Shown: positions 1 to 7,099 of the stretch, piece after piece
Numbering within the stretch: position 1 is the first letter of the stretch
How the letters are laid out: every line of letters begins with the position of its first letter
Assembly: GCA_017428485.1 (NCBI GenBank)
Contig: JAFRQT010000001.1
Span: forward strand, 1 to 64,000
DNA from: Bacilli bacterium
Lineage (GTDB): Bacteria; Bacillota_I; Bacilli_A; RF39; UBA660
Direction of reading: 5' to 3'
DNA: 64,000 nucleotides
Notes under the pieces: generated by a model
What the model was told of the DNA's origin: nothing
Seen by the model: the letters and a program-made list of their open reading frames with translations, nothing else
Database searches by the model: none
Position numbers and translations under genes: made by a program

Positions 1-39
1 AAGGTTCTCCAATTCAGGTTTAAAAAAATAATTTTTCAT
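1..39 (-). CDS. 5' end of an unidentified gene (runs off the left edge)
   Basis: Only the first 13 codons are inside the window (MKNYFFKPELENL). The start is chosen because an ATG lies at 39-37 behind a very good ribosome binding site, GGAGGTATATTT, at about 40-51. Too little protein is visible to name a family. It lies downstream of a short untranslated stretch with its own intrinsic terminator hairpin, so it may be under attenuation control. Confidence 0.6.
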   Translation of the reverse strand, partial: MKNYFFKPELENL

Positions 40-266
40 AAATATACCTCCTATCTTATTTTTTTATTCCATTAAAAAAACTAGTACTTAATACTAGCCA
101 ATCCCTTTTTATTCTTTTTAATTTTGTTCGCCTTATTTGGACTACAAGAAACGCCATCCGAGTTTTATTGTCACTATACTATGCCATTTAGAACCACCTC
201 TTTTCCAATTTTTAATAATTTTCACTTAAATATTTATGATTACCCACAAACCCTTTTAATCCCAAC
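40..266 (-). promoter_or_regulatory. Candidate 5' leader of the left-edge gene
   Basis: This noncoding stretch lies between the ppdK terminator and the left-edge gene. It ends with a terminator hairpin placed just before that gene's ribosome binding site, the usual layout of an attenuator or riboswitch leader. Some G+C-richer blocks stand out from the AT background (about 120-165). I do not recognise a known riboswitch class. A short plus-strand open frame across it has no ribosome binding site and is not called. Confidence 0.3.
73..99 (-). terminator. Intrinsic terminator or attenuator before the left-edge gene
   Basis: On the minus strand CTAGTA-TTAAG-TACTAG is followed by seven T. The stem is only 6 bp, but the T-run is good. 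It lies upstream of the next gene's ribosome binding site rather than after a coding region. Confidence 0.45.
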
Positions 267-293
267 AAAAAAAGAGTATTTCTACTCTTTTAA
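262..293 (-). terminator. Terminator of ppdK
   Basis: Minus strand AAAAGAGTA-GAAA-TACTCTTTT followed by a T-run, about 30 bases past the ppdK stop. The T-run on the other side also makes it a possible bidirectional terminator. Confidence 0.75.
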
Positions 294-320
294 TTTTTTT
301 ATTCGGTACGTTTATACGTC

Positions 321-2945
321 CTATTTTTGATTCGCCTTAATTGCAGCTTGTGCAGCAGCTAATCTTGCTATTGGTACTCTAAATGGTGAGCATGATACAT
401 AAGTTAGTCCAACATTATGACAGAATTCAACACTAGATGGGTCTCCACCATGTTCTCCACAAATTCCAAGCTTAATATTTGGTCTTACTGATTTACCCAA
501 TTCAGCAGCCATTTTTACTAATTTACCTACACCTTTCTGGTCTAGTTTAGCAAATGGGTCTTGTTCATAAATTTTATTTTCATAATATGAACCTAAGAAT
601 TTACCTGCATCATCTCTTGAAAAACCAAATGTCATTTGAGTTAAATCATTTGTTCCAAAAGAGAAAAATTCTGCTTCTGTTGCAATTTCATCAGCTGTAA
701 TTGCAGCTCTTGGTATTTCAATCATAGTACCAATGTGATATTGCATATCAGAATTATATTCTTTTTTAACTTGTTCTGCTACTTCTATAACTATATCTTT
801 AACAAATTTTAATTCTTTAACTTCTCCAACTAAAGGAATCATTATTTCTGGGACAATATCATATCCTTCTTCATTTTTAACTTCAATTGCAGCTTCCATT
901 AATGCTCTAGTTTGCATTTTAGCTATTTCAGGATAAGTGACAGCAAGACGACAACCTCTGTGTCCCATCATTGGGTTAAATTCATGTAATTCATCACATT
1001 TAGCTTTTAAATGCTCAGTTGTAACACCCATATCTTTTGCAATTGCCTTGATATCTACTTCTTCTTTTGGTAAGAATTCATGTAGAGGTGGGTCTAAATA
1101 ACGAACTGTCATTGGTAAACCTTTTAGTTCTTTATACATAGCCTTGAAGTCACCTTTTTGATATGGAATTAATTTATCTAGAGCAGCTTCTCTTTCTTCA
1201 GTAGTTTCAGCAAGTATCATCTTTCTAATGTTAAAGATTCTTTCTTCTTCAAAGAACATATGCTCTGTACGGCAAAGTCCAATACCTTCTGCTCCTAGTT
1301 CTATTGCTTTCTTTGTATCTCTTGGAGTATCAGCATTAGTTCTAACTCCTAAAGTTCTGAACTTATCTGCCCATTCCATTACACGGCCAAACTCTCCAGC
1401 TATTGTTGCATCAACTGTTTTAATTTCGCCATCATATATATTTCCGGTAGTACCATCGATTGAGATTACATCTCCTTCTTTGAATATTTTACCACCTAAT
1501 TCGAATTTTTTATTAGCCTCATCCATCTTGATATCTCCACATCCAGATACACAACATGAACCCATTCCACGAGCAACAACTGCAGCATGTGATGTCATAC
1601 CACCACGTACAGTTAAAATTCCTTGTGCAGCTTTCATACCTGTAATATCTTCTGGTGAAGTTTCAAGTCTTACAAGTATAACTTTCTTCTTGTTTGCTTT
1701 CCATTTTTCTGCATCTTCAGCAGTAAATACTATTTGTCCACAAGCAGCACCTGGAGATGCTCCAAGTCCTTTACCAATTGGTTTTGCTTCTTTTAATGCT
1801 TTTGCATCAAATTGTGGGTGTAATAATGTATCTAAGTTTCTTGGATCTATCATTGATACTGCTTCTTCTTCTGTACGCATTCCCTCATCAACAAGGTCAC
1901 ATGCAATTTTTAAAGCAGCTTTTGCAGTTCTTTTACCATTTCTTGTTTGTAACATAAATAGTTTTCCATGTTCAACAGTAAATTCCATATCTTGCATATC
2001 TCTATAATGTTCTTCTAAAGTCTTACAAACATCTTCAAATTGCTTAAATGCTTCTGGGAATTTTTGTTCCATTTCAGCAATTTTCATTGGAGTACGAACA
2101 CCTGCAACTACATCTTCACCTTGTGCATTTGTTAAGAATTCACCAAATAATCCTTTTTCACCAGTAGCTGGATCTCTTGTAAACGCAACACCTGTTCCAC
2201 AGTCATCACCCATATTTCCAAAAGCCATTGACTGAACATTTACAGCAGTTCCCCAAGAATAAGGAATATCATTATCTCTTCTATATACATTAGCTCTAGG
2301 ATTATCCCATGATCTAAATACAGCTTTAATAGCTCCCATTAATTGTTCTTTTGGATCGCTTGGGAAATCTTTTCCTATTTTGTTTTTATATTCTTGTTTA
2401 AATTGTCCTGCTAATTCTTGTAAATCTTCTGCTGTCAACTCTACATCTTGTTTTACATTTTTCTTTTCTTTCATCTTGTCAATTAATTCTTCAAAGTATT
2501 TCTTTCCAACTTCCATAACAACATCAGAATACATTTGAATAAATCTTCTATAACAATCCCAAGCCCATCTTGGATTATTACTTTTTTTAGCAAGAACTTC
2601 TACTACTTCTTCATTTAGACCTAAATTAAGAATAGTATCCATCATACCTGGCATTGATGCTCTAGCACCACTTCTTACAGATACTAATAATGGATTCTCT
2701 TTATCTCCAAATTTCTTTCCTGTTTCTTTTTCCAACTTAACAATGTACTCATTAATTTGTTTCTGAATTTCTTCATTAATTTCTCTACCATCATCGTAGT
2801 ATTTAGTACAAGCTTCAGTTGTAATTGTAAATCCTTGAGGTACAGGTAAACCAATACTTGTCATTTCTGCTAAGTTAGCACCCTTACCACCAAGAAGATT
2901 TCTCATGTCTTTGTTACCTTCACTAAACATGTAAACGTATTTCAT
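321..2945 (-). CDS. ppdK: Pyruvate, phosphate dikinase
   Basis: Converts PEP, AMP and PPi to pyruvate, ATP and Pi (reversible), usually working as a PPi-saving pyruvate kinase in anaerobic glycolysis. It is full length for the family at 874 residues. The N-terminal ATP-grasp domain shows GGKGANLAEM at about residue 18 and the SVRSGARASMPGMMD block. The central phosphohistidine domain carries the catalytic His in GGMTSHAAVVARG. The C-terminal PEP/pyruvate TIM barrel has RTEHMFF and the GICGEHGGDP Cys motif. The start is the ATG at 2945, because GGGAGAAG lies just upstream; a longer frame reaches 2981 without a better site. It is a single-gene unit with its own promoter and terminator. Identification is near certain. 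Confidence 0.97.
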   Translation of the reverse strand: MKYVYMFSEGNKDMRNLLGGKGANLAEMTSIGLPVPQGFTITTEACTKYYDDGREINEEIQKQINEYIVKLEKETGKKFGDKENPLLVSVRSGARASMPGMMDTILNLGLNEEVVEVLAKKSNNPRWAWDCYRRFIQMYSDVVMEVGKKYFEELIDKMKEKKNVKQDVELTAEDLQELAGQFKQEYKNKIGKDFPSDPKEQLMGAIKAVFRSWDNPRANVYRRDNDIPYSWGTAVNVQSMAFGNMGDDCGTGVAFTRDPATGEKGLFGEFLTNAQGEDVVAGVRTPMKIAEMEQKFPEAFKQFEDVCKTLEEHYRDMQDMEFTVEHGKLFMLQTRNGKRTAKAALKIACDLVDEGMRTEEEAVSMIDPRNLDTLLHPQFDAKALKEAKPIGKGLGASPGAACGQIVFTAEDAEKWKANKKKVILVRLETSPEDITGMKAAQGILTVRGGMTSHAAVVARGMGSCCVSGCGDIKMDEANKKFELGGKIFKEGDVISIDGTTGNIYDGEIKTVDATIAGEFGRVMEWADKFRTLGVRTNADTPRDTKKAIELGAEGIGLCRTEHMFFEEERIFNIRKMILAETTEEREAALDKLIPYQKGDFKAMYKELKGLPMTVRYLDPPLHEFLPKEEVDIKAIAKDMGVTTEHLKAKCDELHEFNPMMGHRGCRLAVTYPEIAKMQTRALMEAAIEVKNEEGYDIVPEIMIPLVGEVKELKFVKDIVIEVAEQVKKEYNSDMQYHIGTMIEIPRAAITADEIATEAEFFSFGTNDLTQMTFGFSRDDAGKFLGSYYENKIYEQDPFAKLDQKGVGKLVKMAAELGKSVRPNIKLGICGEHGGDPSSVEFCHNVGLTYVSCSPFRVPIARLAAAQAAIKANQK

Positions 2946-2991
2946 TAATACTTCTCCCTTCTCATTGTGTATCTTTAACACCGACTTTTTT

Positions 2992-2997
2992 ATTATA
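2992..2997 (-). promoter_or_regulatory. ppdK promoter (extended -10)
   Basis: Minus strand TGGTATAAT is a perfect -10 hexamer with an upstream TG (extended -10). The -35 region is weak. Transcription would start about 40 bases before the ppdK ATG. Confidence 0.6.
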
Positions 2998-3080
2998 CCA
3001 TGGATGCTTTTTTAAGAATAGGTTTTATTAAAAATTTTTTATATTTTTTTTACATAAAATAAAAAGTCATTAATATACTT

Positions 3081-3680
3081 TCATTCTTTTAAATTATCTT
3101 CAGTGATTCCAAGAACCTTTTCTAGATAACATTTTCCACAAAGAGATTCATATTGCACTTCATTTTCACCATCTATTGCAACTTGATCTCCTACTGCAGT
3201 AAATTCTCCATTTACAATTCTTCCATTAAATTTTGCTCTTTTTCCACACCTACAAATAGTATAAAGTTCTTCCATAACATCTGCTATTTCAAACAACCTT
3301 AAACTGCCAGGAAATGCCATGGTTTTAAAATCACTTCTAAGTCCATAACAAATAACTGCTGTATCTTTTAATTTAGTAAACATAAATAAATCATCAACTT
3401 GATCTCTCGTTAAAAATTGAGATTCATCCACTAATATACAAGCAATATCTTTAGGAATTGTATTTAAATAATTAATTAATTTTTCATCTTTATCGATTAA
3501 GTGATCAACTTTTCTTTTAAGTCCTATCCTAGTTACTAATTTATTATCACCTTTTGTATCTATTTTAGGTTTTAATATTAAAACTTTCATTCCTCTTTCT
3601 TCATAATTATGGGCAACTTGTAATAAAAGAGTTGTTTTACCACTGTTCATTGCACCATATCTATAATATAATTTACTCAT
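3081..3680 (-). CDS. tdk: Thymidine kinase
   Basis: Phosphorylates thymidine to dTMP with ATP in the salvage pathway. It has 199 residues, typical of the type II (TK1-like) bacterial enzyme. The Walker A loop is GAMNSGKTT near residue 9, with DESQF as the Walker B/catalytic region. A structural zinc site is visible as CRCGKR and CGKCY in the lasso domain. The start overlaps the end of the upstream recombinase gene by 8 bases, so the two are probably translated from one message. Confidence 0.96.
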   Translation of the reverse strand: MSKLYYRYGAMNSGKTTLLLQVAHNYEERGMKVLILKPKIDTKGDNKLVTRIGLKRKVDHLIDKDEKLINYLNTIPKDIACILVDESQFLTRDQVDDLFMFTKLKDTAVICYGLRSDFKTMAFPGSLRLFEIADVMEELYTICRCGKRAKFNGRIVNGEFTAVGDQVAIDGENEVQYESLCGKCYLEKVLGITEDNLKE

Positions 3681-4572
3681 CTTTATCCCTCCTTGGAAAA
3701 CAATTATAATAAACTTCCTTTAATCTTTCATTTGTGACATGAGTATATATCTCTGTTGCTTTTAGGGAACTATGCCCTAGTAATTCTTGTACAACTTTAA
3801 TATCGCATCCATTATTAAGCATATCTGTTGCAAAAGTATGTCTTAATACATGTGGAGTAACATGAACTTTTATTGATAACTTTTCCATTATTTTGTCTAT
3901 TATATATCTAATACCTGCATCTGTTATTTTTTCACCTTTACTATTAACAAATAAATATTCATAGTCTTTTCTATAATGTGTATTCATATATTCTTTTAAT
4001 ACTTCTTCTGCATATTCTCCATAATAAACTATTCTTTCTTTATTTCCTTTTCCTTGAACTATTATTCTTCTATTATCAAAATATATATCTTTTATTTTTA
4101 TATTAACAAGTTCAGATACACGTACTCCAGTAGCATAAAGCATTTCAATTATTAATTGGTCTCTAATTCCATCTTTATCTTTTGAAGATTCTCTTATTAT
4201 TTCAAGTAAGTCATTATAATATAGAAAATGAGGTAATCTTTTTTCAATTTTAGGAGCAGAAACTCTAACCATTGGGTTGTTTTCTTTTTTAATATAATTA
4301 TTTCTATATAAAAATTTATAAAATGATTTTAAAGAACTTATCATCCTTTTTATGGACGTATTCTTTTTCTTATTACCATTTAATTTTAAGTATTCTAAAT
4401 AATCAGAAACGTCTTCATAAATTACTTTATCCAAATCTTTTTTAACAAACAAATAAAAATAAAACAAATCATTTATATATGAATTTAATGTGTTTATTGA
4501 ATAATTTTTACTTTCAATATATTTTATAAAAGCATCAATTAAATAATTTTTTTTAAACTCTTCTTTATCCAT
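3673..4572 (-). CDS. xerD: Tyrosine recombinase of the XerC/XerD type
   Basis: Has 299 residues with the usual two-part layout: an N-terminal SAM-like core-binding domain (about 10-95) and a C-terminal catalytic domain. Catalytic residues visible are the Arg in ATGVRVSEL, the HVLRHTFATDM box, the GHSS His and the tyrosine nucleophile in ATEIYTHV. The length and co-transcription with tdk suggest a housekeeping dimer-resolution recombinase. It also lies directly beside the islet of repeated comEC ends, so a role in that islet cannot be excluded. XerC versus XerD cannot be decided here. A -10 hexamer lies so close to the ATG that the message may be leaderless. Confidence 0.88.
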   Translation of the reverse strand: MDKEEFKKNYLIDAFIKYIESKNYSINTLNSYINDLFYFYLFVKKDLDKVIYEDVSDYLEYLKLNGNKKKNTSIKRMISSLKSFYKFLYRNNYIKKENNPMVRVSAPKIEKRLPHFLYYNDLLEIIRESSKDKDGIRDQLIIEMLYATGVRVSELVNIKIKDIYFDNRRIIVQGKGNKERIVYYGEYAEEVLKEYMNTHYRKDYEYLFVNSKGEKITDAGIRYIIDKIMEKLSIKVHVTPHVLRHTFATDMLNNGCDIKVVQELLGHSSLKATEIYTHVTNERLKEVYYNCFPRRDKDE

Positions 4573-4578
4573 ACATTA

Positions 4579-4584
4579 ATTATA
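4579..4584 (-). promoter_or_regulatory. -10 element immediately before the recombinase ATG
   Basis: Minus strand TATAAT ends six bases before the ATG at 4572, which would place the transcription start at or next to the start codon. No Shine-Dalgarno sequence is visible. The -35 is poor, so this may be chance in AT-rich DNA. Confidence 0.35.
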
Positions 4585-4599
4585 TTACTTTTTTTCTTC

Positions 4600-4625
4600 A
4601 AATAAAAGGGACTTTACAAGTCCCA
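4600..4625 (-). terminator. Intrinsic terminator between the islet and the recombinase
   Basis: Minus strand GGGACTT-GTA-AAGTCCC followed by TTTTATTT, a strong 7-bp GC-containing hairpin. It closes the transcription unit that comes from the comEC/cargo side. Confidence 0.8.
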
Positions 4626-4713
4626 ATCTATATAAACACCCTAGGTGTCATTATAATTTAAACTATTCTACATAGTATATTATGCAATTAATTAAAATTG
4701 TTTACTCTAAGTG

Positions 4714-4840
4714 TTAAAAGTTTTCTATTTTATATTCAATTATTTTAATATCAAGTAATGTAATGCTTTTTAGTAACACTTCTTTATTTGAATGTATATG
4801 CCTATTATTTTTATCAACCTGTACTGTGTAGTTAATATAT
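4714..4840 (-). pseudogene. Strongly decayed copy of the comEC 3' end (copy C)
   Basis: Between about 4833 and 4774 the minus strand encodes NYTVQVDKNNRHIHSNKEVL. This lines up with the end of ComEC at 7260-7200 (YSIISVGKNNRYGHPNREVL). It shares a GTAGTTA-containing edge with copy B at 5690-5703 that the intact comEC lacks. About two thirds of bases match copy B over 45 aligned positions. The flanking codons are no longer ComEC-like. It could fall inside a spurious 63-codon frame, which I do not regard as a gene. Confidence 0.6.
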
Positions 4841-4913
4841 ATAATTACAATAGATTTAGAGTATAAAAAAGAATTACTGTAAAAGTAATCCCGAAAATTA
4901 ACCAAAATATTAA

Positions 4914-5507
4914 TTACATTTTTTTGCCAGAAGATTGCATTTGTTGTAATCGATCATCATATTCTTGAAGTGATTGAACAATTTCACCATTTTCATCTAG
5001 AACGTAATACTGGCCAAATGAAGGTGTTCCTTTAGTTAGGAAATTTGCATCTAAACTGCCATCTTCTTTTTTCCCATATATAACAACATATCCATTATTT
5101 GGTGCACATTTTACAAGTCCCCATCCAGCATCGATTTGAAATTCTCCAGTAGGTAATACGGTAAATCTGTCTCCTAATCCATCTACAATACTTTGCGGAA
5201 CTTTATCTGTAATTCTAACAGCCAAATTTGGCCTTGGCAATTCATAAAAGACTCCATCAACTTCCTTTGTAGTTTCTTTCCAATTTGCTTTATTCCATAC
5301 ATTCATCTTGCCACTTTCAAGTTTTTCAAAAGCAATAACAGACCCTAGTGGACATCTTTCTTCGCCTTCAAGGCAATCAAGTACTATTGTGTCTCCGTCA
5401 ATTCTAACAACTTCTTTCAAAAAATCAGGGATAGAAGTTTCCCCACTAATTCTAACGCAATTTTTTACCCCAGGTTTCTTACATATAGTTATCATTTCTT
5501 GTTCCAT
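4914..5507 (-). CDS. Protein of unknown function in the comEC-adjacent islet
   Basis: Has 197 residues, is soluble and has no signal peptide. I do not recognise the family. It contains scattered Cys residues (CKKPG, KNCVRI, LDCLEGEERCPLG) and several short beta-like segments, and its C-terminus is polar (QQMQSSGKKM). The start is the ATG at 5507 behind GAAGGTGAAGAT; an internal Met four codons later is less well placed. It lies alone between two decayed comEC ends, so it is probably accessory cargo. Its codon use looks less extreme in AT than its neighbours, for example a higher share of G-ending codons, which fits horizontal arrival. Confidence 0.75.
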   Translation of the reverse strand: MEQEMITICKKPGVKNCVRISGETSIPDFLKEVVRIDGDTIVLDCLEGEERCPLGSVIAFEKLESGKMNVWNKANWKETTKEVDGVFYELPRPNLAVRITDKVPQSIVDGLGDRFTVLPTGEFQIDAGWGLVKCAPNNGYVVIYGKKEDGSLDANFLTKGTPSFGQYYVLDENGEIVQSLQEYDDRLQQMQSSGKKM

Positions 5508-5544
5508 ATCTTCACCTTCATTTTTATAATATCATATTTTTCAA

Positions 5545-5706
5545 TTGCACACAAGTTTCCATTTTCAATTTATCGTTTTTATTTTAAACATAATACTTCT
5601 TTCCAAGTCTGTTCTATATATTTTTGAATCTTTTAAGTTCTCTAATACTTCTTTATTTGGGTGACCATATCTGTTGTTCTTACCAACTGGTATTGAGTAG
5701 TTAGTA
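5545..5706 (-). pseudogene. Decayed copy of the comEC 3' end (copy B)
   Basis: Aligns base by base with 7110-7266, the last 50 or so codons of comEC. It is roughly three quarters identical by eye, including an unbroken shared block around 5581-5592 and 5608-5636. In frame it reads VGKNNRYGHPNKEVLENLKD, then RTDLERSIMFKIK and a premature stop, against RTDEDGSIMFKIK in ComEC. There is no start codon and the upstream frame is closed by stops. It is a fragment, not a gene. Confidence 0.85.
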
Positions 5707-5718
5707 AATCATGTTTAT

Positions 5719-5757
5719 TTTAAAAAAAGTTTATAAATTCTTACTATTTATAAACTC
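5719..5757 (-). terminator. Terminator of the islet ADP-ribosylglycohydrolase
   Basis: Minus strand AGTTTATAAAT-AGTAAG-ATTTATAAACT followed by TTTTTT. The left arm overlaps the stop codon of the gene ending at 5744. It is a long AT-rich stem. Confidence 0.75.
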
Positions 5758-6508
5758 TCTTTAATATTTTTACATATTGATTAGGTAATCCTGAAATAGT
5801 CTCTTTTTTTTGCACTTCACTCATACCATATAAACTTTCTGTAACTGATCCAACTATGCAACAATTAGTGTCAGTATCTCCACCCATTAATAATGTTTTT
5901 CTAATTGAATCTTCAAACGAAACAGAATTATAAATTGCATATAAACAATTACCTATTGTTTCTCTACAAGTTGTATTAAATTTAACAAACGGTTCATATT
6001 TTACTAATATATTTAATTTTTGAAATACTTCTTCTTTAGTCAATCCATTTCTAAAGTAATATATCATTAATGCAATAATTGTAGCCGATTCAATTGCTTC
6101 TTTTGAATTGTGTGATGGAATTGTTACTAATCTAGCATTTTCAATTACTTCTTCTTTGCTATTAAATAAATAACCTACTGGCGAAATTCTCATCATAGCT
6201 CCATTACCAATACTATTATTTTTTCCAATCCCTTTAGCCCACTTTATTGTACCAGGTGAAAATGAAGTATTAAAGTATGGATTAAAATTTGGTTTATAAT
6301 CAATATTTTCGAGTATATATTTTCTTAAAGTTTCTTCATAATCTTTATTATTAATAATTGCATCTATAACTGCAATAGTTTCAATCGTATCATCACTATA
6401 AAATGAGTCTGGTAATATTAACTTTTCAGGATTAATACTTTTTATTTCTTTTAACTGTTTAAACTCATATGTGCTACCCGCTTTATCTCCATAAATTGCT
6501 CCTAACAT
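5744..6508 (-). CDS. ADP-ribosylglycohydrolase family protein (DraG type), orphan
   Basis: Has 254 residues, essentially the bare catalytic fold. Family motifs for the two-metal site are all present: GAIYGDKAGS at the N-terminus, YSDDT near residue 39, GNGAMMRISPVG near 100 and GGDTDTN near 210. Members remove ADP-ribose from proteins or nucleic acids, or act on related adducts. No ADP-ribosyltransferase lies beside it. A second, longer member of the family sits with the ART toxin at 36181-37617. An attractive but untested reading is an orphan immunity gene. The ribosome binding site GGTGGTGATATT precedes the ATG at 6508. Confidence 0.88.
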   Translation of the reverse strand: MLGAIYGDKAGSTYEFKQLKEIKSINPEKLILPDSFYSDDTIETIAVIDAIINNKDYEETLRKYILENIDYKPNFNPYFNTSFSPGTIKWAKGIGKNNSIGNGAMMRISPVGYLFNSKEEVIENARLVTIPSHNSKEAIESATIIALMIYYFRNGLTKEEVFQKLNILVKYEPFVKFNTTCRETIGNCLYAIYNSVSFEDSIRKTLLMGGDTDTNCCIVGSVTESLYGMSEVQKKETISGLPNQYVKILKRVYK

Positions 6509-6549
6509 AATATCACCACCAGTTTAAATTATTATATCACAGATTATAT

Positions 6550-7083
6550 TTATTCTTTTACCTTCTTACTTTCTTTTTCTAATTCTTTTAAACTTTTATT
6601 TGGAGTTGGTAAATCTTCAGGCATTGTCCCTCCCGCTTCTTTAATTGCTTTTCTTACTATTTTTCCAATTTTATAGTGAACTAAATTTGCAGTATATTCA
6701 TTATACTCTTTTTCATTTAATTCTTGTTTTCTTGTTTGAATAGCAAAATAAGTTTGAGCTAATGCAATCGGCTTTTTTCTTGAATCACCATTTTGAGCAA
6801 TTAAATAACAGGCATATCTAGATAATTTATAATCATCTACTTTTCTTTTGCCACCTTTACCAATACTTATCAATTTCCCAACCCGGGGAAAATGATCATT
6901 AACATTGTACCCACTGTTTTCACAAGCAATTTTAGCATTGTTAATAGTGTTAGAAAACCTTTCCCACTTACTATATTCAAGTAATGGCACTAATTCTCTA
7001 GCTAACCAGTACTCATTACCATTATCATCTATATGCTTTATATCTTCAAATACTTTTTCAGTATATTCTTTTATTTCATTCAT
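6550..7083 (-). CDS. DinD-like protein with a large internal deletion
   Basis: The first 130 or so residues match the DinD (DNA-damage-inducible protein D) family: FEDIKHIDDNGNEYWLARE, then the Bro-N-like core ending in SRYACYLIAQN and QTYFAIQTRKQEL. The sequence then jumps to YTANLVHYKIGKIVRKAIKE and GGTMPEDLPTP, which in DinD proteins of about 270-280 residues lies at the far C-terminus. About 80-100 central residues are missing without loss of frame, leaving 177. The start is set at the ATG at 7083 with GAAAGGAA upstream. It follows comEC by 16 bases and precedes the islet ADP-ribosylglycohydrolase. Whether the short form works is unknown. Confidence 0.8.
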   Translation of the reverse strand: MNEIKEYTEKVFEDIKHIDDNGNEYWLARELVPLLEYSKWERFSNTINNAKIACENSGYNVNDHFPRVGKLISIGKGGKRKVDDYKLSRYACYLIAQNGDSRKKPIALAQTYFAIQTRKQELNEKEYNEYTANLVHYKIGKIVRKAIKEAGGTMPEDLPTPNKSLKELEKESKKVKE

Positions 7084-7099
7084 ATTATCAATTTCCTTT

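Noticed and set aside
124-330. 68-codon plus-strand frame at the left end
   Set aside because: No ribosome binding site, and it runs across the ppdK terminator and the overlapping ppdK end; better explained as leader sequence of the opposite strand.
1228-2007. 259-codon open frame on the plus strand
   Set aside because: Lies wholly antisense to ppdK, has no ribosome binding site and reads as a low-complexity mirror of the real gene.
4714-4905. 63-codon minus-strand frame as a gene
   Set aside because: Its only recognisable part is the decayed comEC tail, and it has no ribosome binding site; called as a remnant instead.
5545-5706. A stand-alone metallo-hydrolase gene
   Set aside because: Only the last 45 or so codons of a ComEC-like tail are present, with stops on both sides and no start.
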